A stretch of DNA of 64,000 nt from Hyphomicrobium_A sp963782555 (lineage in GTDB: Bacteria; Pseudomonadota; Alphaproteobacteria; Rhizobiales; Hyphomicrobiaceae), in NCBI GenBank assembly GCA_963782555.1, contig CAWAKB010000001.1, positions 744,001-808,000 of the forward strand, read 5' to 3'. The position numbers and the translations under genes were made by a program. Positions 44,336 to 53,723 of the stretch are shown piece by piece (within the stretch, counting starts at the first letter, position 1; each line of letters starts with the position of its first letter). The notes beneath the pieces are model-generated. The model searched no databases and was not told where the DNA came from. It worked only from the letters and a program-made list of their open reading frames with translations.

Positions 44336-44518
44336 TCAGAGCCTTATGGGCTCGCCGTTGACGACGACGACGCGCGCCTTTTTAAGCGCGGCGCGCAAGG
44401 CTTTGGCCGCTGCCTCGAGCTCGGCCGTCGATCCGGCACGCGTCAGCTGCAGGGTCAGCAGCATGGCGCCCTGGGACACGTGCACTTGCCGTAGCTGCTC
44501 GTCGATCGTGATACGCAT
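44336..44518 (-). CDS. Short hypothetical protein (60 aa)
   Basis: A small protein (MRITIDEQLRQVHVSQGAML; AAAKALRAALKKARVVVVNG) with alternating beta-helix character. ATG 44518 starts the family-like part, while the longer upstream frame is low-quality sequence. No ribosome binding site is obvious. No function can be assigned. Confidence 0.4.
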   Translation of the reverse strand: MRITIDEQLRQVHVSQGAMLLTLQLTRAGSTAELEAAAKALRAALKKARVVVVNGEPIRL

Positions 44519-44957
44519 TACGATGTGCCTGTTGCCCGGTCCGCACGCGCGCGCAGGTGCGCCGGGTGCATGTAGTTTGCCGGTCAGACTGGCTTTGGAG
44601 GACTTCGGCAACGTGCGCTGTTCCGCGCGGAACATGGATGTGCAACTTTCTCGCCGCTTTATGGCGAAGCCACGCTTCGCAGGGACCGGGGAAGGAGAGG
44701 CACGGTCGAAAAATCTTATCCCGCGCTCATCGCGCGTGAGACACTCGCCGCATCCCGCCCCGCGGCCCCTCACGTCTTCAAGCCCTCGGGTAGAGATGCC
44801 GCGAGGTCAAAGGCGCGCACAAGGGTGTCATCTCCGGCTTGTCGCGAGGATGGGGGCGAGACGCACGTGAACTAAGACGCGGGACCGATATGACATTCCC
44901 GGCATAAGGCCTGCCGACTTTGGCATGGATTGGGCGGGGCCAGGCCCAGGTCCCCGT
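44519..44957. other. Gap of 439 bases
   Basis: Between the 60-aa ORF and the end of the CDF transporter gene. A reading frame crosses the left half, but its residues do not look like a protein. I see no clear gene or structured repeat. Confidence 0.4.
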
Positions 44958-45866
44958 TCAGACCTCCACGGCGCCCTTGTGCTTGGCCTTGTGCTCGGGC
45001 TCCACGTGGATGACGACCTGGGCGCCCTTGATCTCGGCCTCGATCGCGTCCTCCAGCCGGTCGCAGATGTCGTGCGCGGCCTCGACCGACATAGCGCCGG
45101 GCACCACCAGGTGGAACTCGATAAAGGTCGCCGGTCCGGCCGTGCGCGTGCGCAGGTCGTGCGCCTGCATCGCGCCGCCGCCGTTGGCTTTGATCACCTC
45201 ATTGATGCGGGCCTGCATCTCAGGCGAGACCGCTTCGTCCATGAGCTGGCTCATCGACTTGGTGGCCAGGTCGTAGCCCATGCGCAGGATGTTGAGCGCC
45301 ACCACGCCGGCCAGCAGCGGATCGAGGATGGACCAGCCGGTCAGCGTTGCCAGGATCAGCCCGCCGAGGACGCCCACCGAGGTAATGACGTCGCTCAACA
45401 GGTGGCGGCCGTCGCCAGCAAGGGCCGGAGATTTCCACGCGCGGCCGCGGGTGATGAGCAGCCAGGCCCAGCCGGCATTGACGGCGGTTGCCAGGCCGTT
45501 GACGAGGAGCCCCGCCGCCGGATCGGTGAGGGCGCGCGGCTTCAGCAGGGCGCCGTAGGCCTCGTGGAAGATGACGAGGGCGGCGACGATAATGAGCGCG
45601 CCCTCGAGCACGGCGGAGAAGTACTCGGCCTTGTGGTGGCCGAACGGGTGACGCAGGTCGGGCGGGTGCGCGCCGACGCGGATGGCGAGGAGGGCGGCGA
45701 TCCCGGTCAGCACGTTGACGATGCTTTCCAGCGCGTCGGAAAACAGCGCCACGCTGCCCGTCATCAGAAAGGCCACGTACTTGATGCCCATGACGGCAAA
45801 CGCCACGCCAATGCTGGCAGCGGCCACCATCTGATGCTTGTTCTGTATGGGCGTGAGCGGGGGCAT
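44958..45866 (-). CDS. CDF-family cation efflux protein
   Basis: A 302-aa inner-membrane metal/proton antiporter. There are six helices; TM2 has LFSDALESIVNVLTG and TM5 has HLLSDVITSVGVL (HxxxD). A His-containing loop (HPFGHHKAEYF) follows TM2, and the C-terminal cytoplasmic domain is ~90 residues with HDLRTRTAG and FIEFHLVV. TM2 carries Glu/Asn at positions where ZitB has His/Asp, so the metal may not be zinc alone. It is divergent from the DUF457-like gene. Confidence 0.9.
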   Translation of the reverse strand: MPPLTPIQNKHQMVAAASIGVAFAVMGIKYVAFLMTGSVALFSDALESIVNVLTGIAALLAIRVGAHPPDLRHPFGHHKAEYFSAVLEGALIIVAALVIFHEAYGALLKPRALTDPAAGLLVNGLATAVNAGWAWLLITRGRAWKSPALAGDGRHLLSDVITSVGVLGGLILATLTGWSILDPLLAGVVALNILRMGYDLATKSMSQLMDEAVSPEMQARINEVIKANGGGAMQAHDLRTRTAGPATFIEFHLVVPGAMSVEAAHDICDRLEDAIEAEIKGAQVVIHVEPEHKAKHKGAVEV

Positions 45867-46059
45867 CGTGCTGCCTTCAAGGAAATCGCTGCTGCGCCGT
45901 CAAGCCGGAAGGTGGCGGCGCTGGGGGGCATTCAGCCTTTTCCACACTCTGGCGCCGCCAGGCCCTCCCGCCGGCCCCGAGAATCTGATGGGGAGGCATG
46001 GGCCGCGCCGCCCTCCATGGGGGGGTGCGTGTGCGCACCCGAGCCGGAGGGCACGTGCC

Positions 46060-46881
46060 ATGGCCAATTTCACCACGCATATCGTCGTCGGAACAATCGT
46101 TGCGGGCAGCCTTGCCACCTTGACCCTCGCCTCCGACATGATCGCGCCGGAGAATCTCGTCGCCGTGACGATGGCGGGGTCGTTGGGCTCGGTGCTGCCC
46201 GACATCGACCTCAAGGATTCGCGTCCCAGCCGCGCCCTGTTCGCAGGCCTTGCGATCTTCTTCTCGTTCGCCATTCTGTTTCACTTCGCGCCCCGCCTGT
46301 CGATCGCCGAGATGTGGCTCTTGTGGGTCGGAACGCTGCTGTTCGTGCGCTACGGGCTGCATACCCTCTTTCATAAGTACGCGGTGCATCGCGGCATCTG
46401 GCATTCCATCATTGCGGGCATCGTCTGCGCGCTTGCGACAGCGATCGTCTTCTATTACGCGCTGGGCCGCCCCGATGGCGTCGCCTGGCTCGGTGCCGGC
46501 TTCCTGTTCGTCGGCTACCTGACGCATTTGACCCTCGACGAGATCTATTCCGTCGATGTCATGGGCACCCATATCAAGAAGTCCTTCGGAACGGCACTGA
46601 AATTCATCGATACCCGCCACCCGGCTGCGACCAGCGCCATGGTGGTTGCCGGGGCGCTGCTGCTGTTTATCGTTCCTTCAACGCGCACCTTCGTCGACGG
46701 CATTTCCTCGCGCAGCATGTGGGCAGGTCTCGAGCACCGCCTCATGCCGGAAGACAATTGGTTCGGCCTCTTTGTCGAGCGTGGACGCCTTGCCGCCGTT
46801 CCGCCGGAGCCAGCCGAGCAATCGACAGGCTCTCTGCCAACGCCGCCAGCGGGCAGCGCGGGCGCACAACCGGCGCCCTGA
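46060..46881 (+). CDS. YdjM/DUF457-type membrane hydrolase-like protein
   Basis: A 273-aa membrane protein. It starts MANFTTHIVVGTIVAGSLAT and has GSVLPDIDLKDSRPSR and HRGIWHSIIAG, the metal-binding motifs of the LexA-regulated YdjM/metal-dependent hydrolase family, with four or more helices. The C-terminus is Pro/Ala-rich. GGAGG is 9 bases before ATG 46060. Biochemical role unproven in the family. Confidence 0.8.
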   Translation: MANFTTHIVVGTIVAGSLATLTLASDMIAPENLVAVTMAGSLGSVLPDIDLKDSRPSRALFAGLAIFFSFAILFHFAPRLSIAEMWLLWVGTLLFVRYGLHTLFHKYAVHRGIWHSIIAGIVCALATAIVFYYALGRPDGVAWLGAGFLFVGYLTHLTLDEIYSVDVMGTHIKKSFGTALKFIDTRHPAATSAMVVAGALLLFIVPSTRTFVDGISSRSMWAGLEHRLMPEDNWFGLFVERGRLAAVPPEPAEQSTGSLPTPPAGSAGAQPAP

Positions 46882-46914
46882 GTTCGGGGGAGGGGGAGTG
46901 TCGCGGTCCTGTCC

Positions 46915-47520
46915 TCAGGCGCTGCGCTTCTTAAGCCCAGCCAGGTAGGTCGTGACCAGGTCGTCGACCAGTGCTGCGCCCGAATGACCCGTAACCGGTG
47001 AGAGCTTGGTGGCCGTCGAGAGCGAGGTCATTCCGTGCACACCGGCCCATAGCGTGCGTGCCGCGCGCTTTTGCGCGCCCGAATCCTTCGTGTCGATCAG
47101 TGGCGCAAGTGCATCCTCCAACGGCGCCACCAGGCATTCCAGCTTGGCCTGATACCAGGCCGGCACGTCCTGCCCCGCCGGCAAGCGGTGCTCGACCAGC
47201 AAATTCCAGAGCTTTGGCTGCTCTTGCGTGAAGGCGAAGTAGACCTCGGTCAGGCGCAAGAGACGCTGCTGCGGCGTTCCGCTCGCATCGGTTTTCGCCA
47301 GCCGATCCGCGAGCCGGTCGAGCAACCGGGCCTCGATGGTCAGCAGGATATCGTCGAGGTTCTCGAACACGTTGTAGAGCGTTCCGGGGGAGTACCCGAT
47401 CCGCTTGGCGATCTCCCGGGCAGAGAGACCCTCAAGGCCGTCTTGCTCCACGATTTCCGTGGTCGCATCGATGATAAGCTCCCGCAGTTCCTCGGGGCTG
47501 TGGATGGAGCGGCGACCCAT
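46915..47520 (-). CDS. TetR-family regulator
   Basis: A 201-aa repressor-type protein. The HTH lies at residues ~12-58 (ELIIDATTEIVEQDGLEGLS, then AREIAKRIGYSPGTLYNVFE). The ligand domain has QPKLWNLLVEH and LWAGVHGMTSL, like the WHG-type TetR C-domain. The target may be the convergent membrane protein or a distant gene; no divergent partner is next to it. Confidence 0.9.
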   Translation of the reverse strand: MGRRSIHSPEELRELIIDATTEIVEQDGLEGLSAREIAKRIGYSPGTLYNVFENLDDILLTIEARLLDRLADRLAKTDASGTPQQRLLRLTEVYFAFTQEQPKLWNLLVEHRLPAGQDVPAWYQAKLECLVAPLEDALAPLIDTKDSGAQKRAARTLWAGVHGMTSLSTATKLSPVTGHSGAALVDDLVTTYLAGLKKRSA

Positions 47521-47675
47521 TGGCGTTTTTTGCCTAGTTCATCTAATTTGACGACTGATTAATTCCGAACCATAGGACGGCTGAAGGTTGGGGCAAAGCC
47601 GTCTGATATGCTCAGTCAACGGAATTCTTCCATCTGGATGGGCAAAGTTGAAGATTGATGGGCTCGTGAGGCCTA

Positions 47676-48305
47676 TCAGCCGCAATCCAGCGAGCTGCAG
47701 TTGTCGCCCTCGACGTAGTCCACGCAACTGTTGCGCGGGCTGTGGAGCGACTTGTCGGTCCACGTTATGTCGCCCGAGAAGCCCGGCACGAAGTCGGCGA
47801 AGAGAGGGTGGAACACAAAACTCAATTCGACCACGATGACAGACCCACCCTTGTCAATAATGCCAGACGGAAGAGCATAGGTCTGGCATTTTGAGGGCAC
47901 GCTTTGGCCATTGTAGGAATAAGACCAGTCAACGCGCGTGTCGTTTGCGTTGTCGGGAGAGGCCCTGACCTGGAACACCCCGAGCTTCAGTGAGGACGCA
48001 TCGTAGGGCTGCATCATCTGCTCGATGGCCTTCATCATGCTGCTCAGATTGTTTTGCGCGTCTGAACTTGAGGTTCCCAGCCATTCCTCTCGCGCCACCA
48101 GGTCACCCAAGGACGAGGTGACCATGTCAAACTGGCGGTCCATATTGACAGCGCGTCCGACCTCGAGGGCGCCCAACAGCATTAGGAGCATGAGGGGAGC
48201 CAGGTAGGCGAACTCAATGGCCGCAGAGCCGTGCGCGTCGCGCCATATCCGGCTTAGCGCACTGCGCGGCGATGACGAGGCTCGGAGAAGCTTGGCGGCA
48301 CGCAT
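47676..48305 (-). CDS. TadE/TadG-like minor pilin
   Basis: A 209-aa pseudopilin-type protein. A basic N-tail is followed by DAHGSAAIEFAYLAPLMLLM, where Gly-Ser-Ala with Glu five residues into the hydrophobic helix is the TadE prepilin signature. The rest is periplasmic (DWSYSYNGQSVPS) with paired Cys near the C-terminus. ATG 48305 is preferred; a GTG at 48320 is possible. It is the second of two TadE-like genes on this strand of the Flp cluster. Confidence 0.8.
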   Translation of the reverse strand: MRAAKLLRASSSPRSALSRIWRDAHGSAAIEFAYLAPLMLLMLLGALEVGRAVNMDRQFDMVTSSLGDLVAREEWLGTSSSDAQNNLSSMMKAIEQMMQPYDASSLKLGVFQVRASPDNANDTRVDWSYSYNGQSVPSKCQTYALPSGIIDKGGSVIVVELSFVFHPLFADFVPGFSGDITWTDKSLHSPRNSCVDYVEGDNCSSLDCG

Positions 48306-48343
48306 GACGATCTCATCCACTTGCGGGGCTCCAGAGACAGATA

Positions 48344-48935
48344 TCAGGAGGACGAATAAGGCTCGGTGCGGAAAGCCGTCGCCGCCTGCATGATGGCCGA
48401 GCCCTCTCCGTTTGTGCCTGCTCCCAAATGCAGGAAACTAAATGAGCGCGCCAAGTCCCACTGATAGCAGAGCGTGACGAGCACAATTTCGCTGGCTCCC
48501 CCCGTGTAATCGTAGATCGCGTCCCCAAAATCTCCCGTGGACCCGACAATCTCGTTCTTCGAGTTCGACGCAGGATTGCGGCGTCAATGCGCTCCAGCTC
48601 GATGCGTGCTGAACGAGCACGCTCAGCTTTGAGCAGTCGATGTAGCTGCCGGCCCCGTCGCAGACGCTCTGCTTGAAGTCCCCGACAGTGAGGCCGCTCT
48701 TTTGGGCCTCGCCCGTGCGGATCTTGCGAGCTGCCGCCTCGACGCCGTGCTCCAGCGAATTGGTGGTGAAGAAGTAGAGGCCGATGCCAATCGTGCCCAG
48801 GACCAACATGAAGAACGGCACGGCGACGATGGCGAACTCTATGGCTGTTGCACCCCGGTCGTTGCGCAGCCAGCGGGCAACTCTGCTGCGCGGTGCGGGC
48901 GACAACCTCCCATGTGAGTAGAAGGGCAAGCGCAT
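48344..48935 (-). pseudogene. TadE-like minor pilin, frameshifted
   Basis: The frame from ATG 48935 encodes RNDRGATAIEFAIVAVPFFM and runs as a normal TadE protein to about LTPQSCV, then turns into Arg/Cys-rich nonsense and stops at 48438. In the next frame from about 48575 the expected end continues (STGDFGDAIYDYTGGASEIV, then LVTLCYQWDLARSFSFLHLG, then IMQAATAFRTEPYSSS) to a stop at 48344. Skipping one base near 48570-48577 restores a ~196-aa protein. So either the gene is broken or the sequence has an indel error. Confidence 0.8.
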
Positions 48936-49120
48936 CGGCGATGTCTCAAACGCATGTCAACTCGGTTAGGAGGTGTGAACATAGCTTTACGTCTATGAAA
49001 TATGTATTGCATGGTCGGCAATTGAGCAGTCGCGGTGAATGAAAGCTTAAAGGCGCTGCCGAAATGAGAATGGCGCCGCTCCGATGCAGGTGCGGTGCGA
49101 ACTGTAGCAACAGTCTAGCG

Positions 49121-49639
49121 CTATTGGTTGGCGCCCCGTGAGTCGGCGGCGGCGGCGGCGCTCGACACGCCGGCTTTTCTCTGCGCGTGTTTGGCGATTG
49201 TTTCGAAGAACGCGCTTTCGTCGCCGACGGTGATCGTGGGCGAGCAGCTCGGCGTGCAGCTGTACGATTCGCGCAGCGCGCCCCTGTAGAGCACGACCAT
49301 GCGCTGGTCGTCGCGCTCCACGATGACCCGCTGGTCCTGGATCACGTTGCGTTGGGCATCGAGTGCGATGACGTTGGTGATGCCGAATGTCTTGCCGGTG
49401 ACGACCAGCAGATTGCCGCCCTGGATGGTCACGTCCGCGATCGAGGGATTGCCGATGATCACCTCGCTCGCAGGACGCGGGAGCCGGATGAGTTGCGACT
49501 GGTCGTAGCGGACCATCAGGTCGCCGGCGCGAGCTTCCTGACGGACAGGGACGGCGATGCTCACCAGACAGAGAAGAATGAGGAGCGACGGGCGCGACAG
49601 CGCCACGAAGCAGTCCTTCGCCAATTGCAGTGGGACCAT
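49121..49639 (-). CDS. CpaC N-terminal-domain pilus protein
   Basis: A 172-aa exported protein. The signal peptide ends near EARAGD. The body has QSQLIRLPRPASEVIIGNPS and LLVVTGKTFGITNVIALDAQ, the pilus-formation N-terminal region found at the start of CpaC secretins, without a secretin domain. It is divergent from the flp pilin gene, as in other Hyphomicrobiales tad clusters, and may assist the secretin. ATG 49639 is used rather than a TTG three codons earlier. Confidence 0.82.
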   Translation of the reverse strand: MVPLQLAKDCFVALSRPSLLILLCLVSIAVPVRQEARAGDLMVRYDQSQLIRLPRPASEVIIGNPSIADVTIQGGNLLVVTGKTFGITNVIALDAQRNVIQDQRVIVERDDQRMVVLYRGALRESYSCTPSCSPTITVGDESAFFETIAKHAQRKAGVSSAAAAADSRGANQ

Positions 49640-50152
49640 GGCAGACAACGTCGACCGATGCTGGAACGGGGATAGGCGTTAGCTCAAGGAAGCATTACCT
49701 CAGGAAATGGTGAATGAACGGAAAACGACGGGAGGCGTCGATGGCGTCCACGGGGTTCTGAGCGCCGACCCCGGTTGGCGTCTGCTAGACCCAAGGATCT
49801 CTTGTGCGAGTAATTTCAAGCTCTACATAGGATACATAAGTATATTTTGCAGTATGTTATCGACTAGATTTGTCATAGTCGACCCATAATGCCATGATTT
49901 GCGGTAATCGCATACAGGATAAGCCTGCGCTGCGGCGATTTATACTTTCCGCCTGGCATTTACGGCGAATTTTATCGAATGCATTCGAGGAATTTAATCG
50001 ATTGCTAGGAGGTCTTTATGACGAAATACGTCAGTTTTACCAGGATTTAATACATGATGGCCCAATCTCCCATCAGTTCGGCGCCAAAGAGACCTGAGAG
50101 CTCCTCGTCCGGACGGGAATGAGCATTCCAAACCAAGATTGGGAGAGTTGTC
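49640..50152. promoter_or_regulatory. AT-rich control region upstream of flp pilin
   Basis: 513 bases, strongly AT-rich between 49780 and 50060, unlike the rest of the window. It must carry the promoter of the pilin operon and of the minus-strand CpaC-N gene. It contains a tiny ORF with a strong ribosome binding site (50018-50050). No exact CtrA box was found. Confidence 0.55.
50018..50050 (+). other. 10-codon ORF with strong RBS ahead of flp
   Basis: ATG at 50018 preceded by AGGAGG at 5 bases encodes MTKYVSFTRI and stops. The MTK start resembles Flp pilin leaders (MTKLF..). It could be a leader peptide or the remains of a second pilin gene. Confidence 0.35.
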
Positions 50153-50320
50153 ATGAAAACTATCATCACGCGCTTTGCGAACGACGAGTCCGGTGCCACT
50201 GCCATCGAGTATGGCCTCATCGCCGCCATCGTCGGCGTGGGCATCATCGTCGGTCTTGGTTCGGTCCGCGATGGGTTGAACGACCTGTTCAACAACATCG
50301 GCGACAAGGTCAAGGAGTAA
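50153..50320 (+). CDS. Flp/Fap-type major pilin
   Basis: A 55-aa prepilin, the structural subunit of the Flp (tad) pilus. The leader MKTIITRFANDESG is cleaved before ATAIEYGLIAAIVGVGIIVG, the invariant Flp hydrophobic helix with Glu at +5 and the adjacent Tyr. GGGAGAG lies 6 bases before the ATG. A strong terminator follows 41 bases later, allowing high pilin mRNA with lower read-through into cpaA. Confidence 0.96.
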   Translation: MKTIITRFANDESGATAIEYGLIAAIVGVGIIVGLGSVRDGLNDLFNNIGDKVKE

Positions 50321-50361
50321 AGCAAGCAGACACCAGCGCGGCCAGAACAGCCGCGCTCTGC

Positions 50362-50397
50362 CAGCCACCCGGTGCGCAAGCACCGGGTGGCTGTTCT
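50362..50397 (+). terminator. Strong hairpin terminator after flp pilin
   Basis: CAGCCACCCGGTGC and GCACCGGGTGGCTG form a perfect 14-bp stem closed by the GNRA loop GCAA, followed by TTCT. The short T-tract would permit partial read-through. Confidence 0.8.
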
Positions 50398-50539
50398 GCA
50401 CTTGCAGCCCTTGCCGAGCCCCCTGCGATTACCGGCTTGGCTGTCGGCCTTTTGGTTCGCTGCGGGCGGTGATGCGAGCTTAATCCTCCGGTGAGAAGCT
50501 CGTTGTGTCTCCTTCAATGGTCCGCCTGAGATTATCGAC

Positions 50540-51040
50540 GTGCTGGAAAACGTGCTGCTCTTCGTCTTTCCCTTCGCCATGGCCTTCGCCGCTGTGACGG
50601 ACTTGCTGACGATGAGAATTCCCAACCTTTTGACGCTGGGCACAGCCGCAGCCTTTCTCGTGGTGGCGCCCCTGGTTGGGCTCGGCTGGCAGGAGATGCT
50701 CATGCATCTCGCGGCGGGTGCCGCGATGTTGCTCGTCGGGATGCTCCTGTTCTCGCTTGGCTGGGCCGGCGGCGGCGATGCCAAGCTGCTGGCAGCGGCC
50801 TCGCTGTGGTTTGGCTTCGAGCCGCTGGTGCTGTTCCTCGGCTACGTGGCCATCTTCGGTGGGGCACTGGCGATCGCGATCCTGGCCTATCGCAGGGCTC
50901 CGGCGGGAGCGCTTCCTCTCCCGGACTGGGCGGCGCGCCTCCATGCCAAGGGCGAGGGCATGCCCTACGGCGTAGCGATCGCCGCTGGAGCGCTGACAAT
51001 CTATCCGACGACCAGCTGGTACGCAGCGCTTGCCGGATGA
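50540..51040 (+). CDS. cpaA: Prepilin peptidase CpaA
   Basis: A 166-aa membrane aspartic protease of the A24 family that removes pilin leaders. The two catalytic Asp are in AAVTDLLTMRIPN and GGGDAKLLAA. About five helices. The start is GTG 50540. It lacks the N-terminal methyltransferase domain of type IV PilD, as is normal for CpaA. Confidence 0.92.
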   Translation: MLENVLLFVFPFAMAFAAVTDLLTMRIPNLLTLGTAAAFLVVAPLVGLGWQEMLMHLAAGAAMLLVGMLLFSLGWAGGGDAKLLAAASLWFGFEPLVLFLGYVAIFGGALAIAILAYRRAPAGALPLPDWAARLHAKGEGMPYGVAIAAGALTIYPTTSWYAALAG

Positions 51041-51177
51041 CTTGATGGCGCAACTGGGTCGTTTCGACGCCCCGTTGAAGCGTCAATCCGCGACGCCGGT
51101 TAACTTCGCGTTGACGATTGTGCTGCACCTTCAACGAGAGCTGGAGATCGAGTCTCGGGTGAAAGGGCCCGTTGGCG

Positions 51178-51981
51178 ATGAAACGAGCACAATTGATCGG
51201 GATTTCCATCGCCGGAGGCGCGGGCCTGCTGGCGTTCATCCTCATGCGATCAATCGTGAGCGGCCCTTCGGCGCCGACCAAGGTGGCAGTTTCGGTCGAT
51301 GCAACTGAAGTCCTCGTCGCGCGCCGGGACATTCCTCTGGGCAGCGTGACCAAAGACAGCGACTTTCGCTGGCAGACGTGGCCGGCCGACGCGGTGACGT
51401 CGACGTTTATCACCAAGGAGCAGGGCTCCGCCGCAATGCGCAGGGTATCGGGTGCCGTCGCCCGGGCGCCGATACTGGCGGGTGAGCCGGTGACGCGCCA
51501 GAAGCTGATCAAGGCCGGCGAGGGCGGCGTGCTGGCCGCCATTCTGCCCAAGGGTATGCGCGCCATCTCCACGCGCATAAAGGAGGAGACGGCCGCCGGG
51601 CGTCTCATCCTCCCCAACGATCATGTCGACGTCATTCTGACACGGCGCCTGCGCGGGCGCGAAGGGCAGGACGATTTCGTCAGCGACACGCTTTTTCGCA
51701 ACGTTCGGGTGTTGGCGGTCGGCCAGCAGATCGAGACGAAGAAAGATAACAAGTCGCCCGAAGGGAGCGCCAACACGGCAACGCTCGAGCTTAGCCCGGA
51801 GCAAGCAGAGACGTTGGCGCGCGCCAATTCGATGGGCGAGATCAGCCTGTCATTGCGCAGCATAGCAGACGCCGACCCCAACGGGCCGGGTGCGCTGAGC
51901 GATCCTTTCGCTCATCAGCGCAGCAGCTCAATACGCGTACTCAAATACGGCGTCCCCACGCGCGCGTACGGCGTGAACTGA
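51178..51981 (+). CDS. cpaB: Flp pilus assembly protein CpaB
   Basis: A 267-aa protein with an N-terminal membrane anchor (LIGISIAGGAGLLAFILM) and a SAF/ChapFlgA-like domain (VLVARRDIPLGSVTKDSDF; GRLILPNDHVDVILTRR). CpaB/RcpC is thought to work in the periplasm on pilus assembly at the secretin. ATG 51178 is preferred to a TTG two codons earlier. Confidence 0.9.
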   Translation: MKRAQLIGISIAGGAGLLAFILMRSIVSGPSAPTKVAVSVDATEVLVARRDIPLGSVTKDSDFRWQTWPADAVTSTFITKEQGSAAMRRVSGAVARAPILAGEPVTRQKLIKAGEGGVLAAILPKGMRAISTRIKEETAAGRLILPNDHVDVILTRRLRGREGQDDFVSDTLFRNVRVLAVGQQIETKKDNKSPEGSANTATLELSPEQAETLARANSMGEISLSLRSIADADPNGPGALSDPFAHQRSSSIRVLKYGVPTRAYGVN

Positions 51982-52022
51982 GTGCAGTGCTTCAGTTTCA
52001 GCTGTCCGGAAGGTATTCGAGA

Positions 52023-53702
52023 ATGCGAACGACCCTAAAGTGGGTTTGCGCAAGCATGGCCGCGGTGGCTCTCGCCGGTTTGGCCGCGACGACGTGCGCG
52101 CAAAAGGCTGAAGCGGCGGGGGGCGGTCCGGCTATCCGCGACTCCGTGATGCGCATCCCGGCAAATGCCGCCTTTCCGCTGTCCAAACGGATCGATTTGG
52201 GCGTGGGCCGCTCCATCGTCGTACAGTTCCCGGTCCCGCTCAAGGATGTGCTGGTGTCCGATCCGAGCCTCATGGACGCCGTCGTGCAGTCGTCCGACCG
52301 TGTGTTTCTGATCGCCAAGAAGTCGGGGCAGACCAATGCCTTCTTCTTCGACGAGTACGGCCAGCAGATCCTCACGCTGGAGGTGGCGGTAGGCGCCGAC
52401 CTTTCGGCGCTCGATCAGCTGCTTGCGCGTCTCATTCCCGGCTCCAACGTCCACAGCGAGCTTGCCGGCAAGGCGATCGTTCTGACCGGCACGGTGCGCA
52501 CGCCCATTGATTCCGATCGGGCCGCCCAGATCGCCGCTCAGTTCTCGGCCTCCTACGCGGGAACGATTGGGACCGTTGGTTCAAACCCGGCCTCCACAAC
52601 GACTACGACCAATACGCAGGGTAGCACCAGCGCCGGCGGCCCCACCTCGGCCTACAGCACGCAAACCCAGGCCGATAGCACCAGCCAGTCCTCAACGGAC
52701 GATCCCTATGCGGCCAAGCCGATCATCAATCTGCTCGTGGTCGAGGGCGAGGAGCAGGTCATGCTCCGCGTCACGGTCGCGGAGGTGCAGCGCTCGATAC
52801 TGAAGCAGTTCGGCATTAACATCGGTGCCCTGCTGAACTCGGGCAACTTCACGACAGCGATCTTGAGCGACAACGCATTGCCCCTTACGAGCGCCGCCGG
52901 TCTCGGCACGCTGCCGACGGCCGGCGTCCTGAACGGTGCACTGAGCCTCTTCAACCAGGGACCTACGACATCCGACGGGAGCACGACGGCATTCGGCAAC
53001 TCCGGCGTGGCAACCGCTTGGCAGTCGGGAAAGCAAACCGTCGCCGGCGCATTGAGGGCGCTCGAGCGGGACGGCCTCTTGAGGACGCTGGCCGAGCCCA
53101 ACTTGACGGCGGTTTCCGGCGAGCCGGCCAAGTTTCTGGCGGGCGGCGAGTATCCCGTGCCCGTGGTCGACAGCCTCGGTCAGGTCAGCGTCACCTATAA
53201 AGAGTACGGCATCGGGCTCGCGTTCACGCCGGTGGTGATGTCGGAAGGCCGCATCAGCCTGAAGATCGAGAGCGAGGTGAGCGAGCTCACCAACGAAGGC
53301 GCTGTGGTGCTGTCGGGCATTTCCATTCCTGCCCTCAAGAAGCGGCAGGCCAACTCCACCGTCGAGTTGCCCTCGGGCGGCTCGCTCGCTCTTGCGGGAC
53401 TGCTTTCGCAGGATACGCGTCAGAACATCGATGGATTTCCCGGCCTCAAGGATCTTCCGATCCTCGGCACGCTCTTTCGCAGCCACGACTACCAGAAGGC
53501 GGAGACCGAGCTCGTCGTCATCGTGACCCCCTACATGGTGCGGCCTGTCGCGCGCCAGCAGCTCGCACTTCCGCAGGACGGCATGGGCGATCCGACCGAT
53601 CGCAAAGCCAACTTCCTCGGTCACATCAACCGCGTCTACGGAGGCGGAGCCCCGGCGCCGGTCGGTGATCTCAAGGGCGACTATGGATTCATCGTGGAAT
53701 AG
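52023..53702 (+). CDS. cpaC: Secretin CpaC
   Basis: A 559-aa outer-membrane secretin through which the Flp pilus passes. Signal peptide to AQKAEAA; N-domain with LFLI-type RVFLIAKKSGQTNAFFFD; a Ser/Thr-rich linker near residues 175-220; then the secretin domain (VMLRVTVAEVQRSILKQFGI; KFLAGGEYPVPV; ILGTLFRSHDYQKAETELVV). GGAAGG precedes ATG 52023; the longer frame starts inside the cpaB junction. Confidence 0.93.
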   Translation: MRTTLKWVCASMAAVALAGLAATTCAQKAEAAGGGPAIRDSVMRIPANAAFPLSKRIDLGVGRSIVVQFPVPLKDVLVSDPSLMDAVVQSSDRVFLIAKKSGQTNAFFFDEYGQQILTLEVAVGADLSALDQLLARLIPGSNVHSELAGKAIVLTGTVRTPIDSDRAAQIAAQFSASYAGTIGTVGSNPASTTTTTNTQGSTSAGGPTSAYSTQTQADSTSQSSTDDPYAAKPIINLLVVEGEEQVMLRVTVAEVQRSILKQFGINIGALLNSGNFTTAILSDNALPLTSAAGLGTLPTAGVLNGALSLFNQGPTTSDGSTTAFGNSGVATAWQSGKQTVAGALRALERDGLLRTLAEPNLTAVSGEPAKFLAGGEYPVPVVDSLGQVSVTYKEYGIGLAFTPVVMSEGRISLKIESEVSELTNEGAVVLSGISIPALKKRQANSTVELPSGGSLALAGLLSQDTRQNIDGFPGLKDLPILGTLFRSHDYQKAETELVVIVTPYMVRPVARQQLALPQDGMGDPTDRKANFLGHINRVYGGGAPAPVGDLKGDYGFIVE

Positions 53703-53723
53703 CGGGCAGGCGGGAGCGACGAC

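Noticed and set aside
44925..46376. 483-aa plus-strand ORF
   Set aside because: Lies over the CDF gene and the start of the DUF457-like gene; no protein-like motifs.
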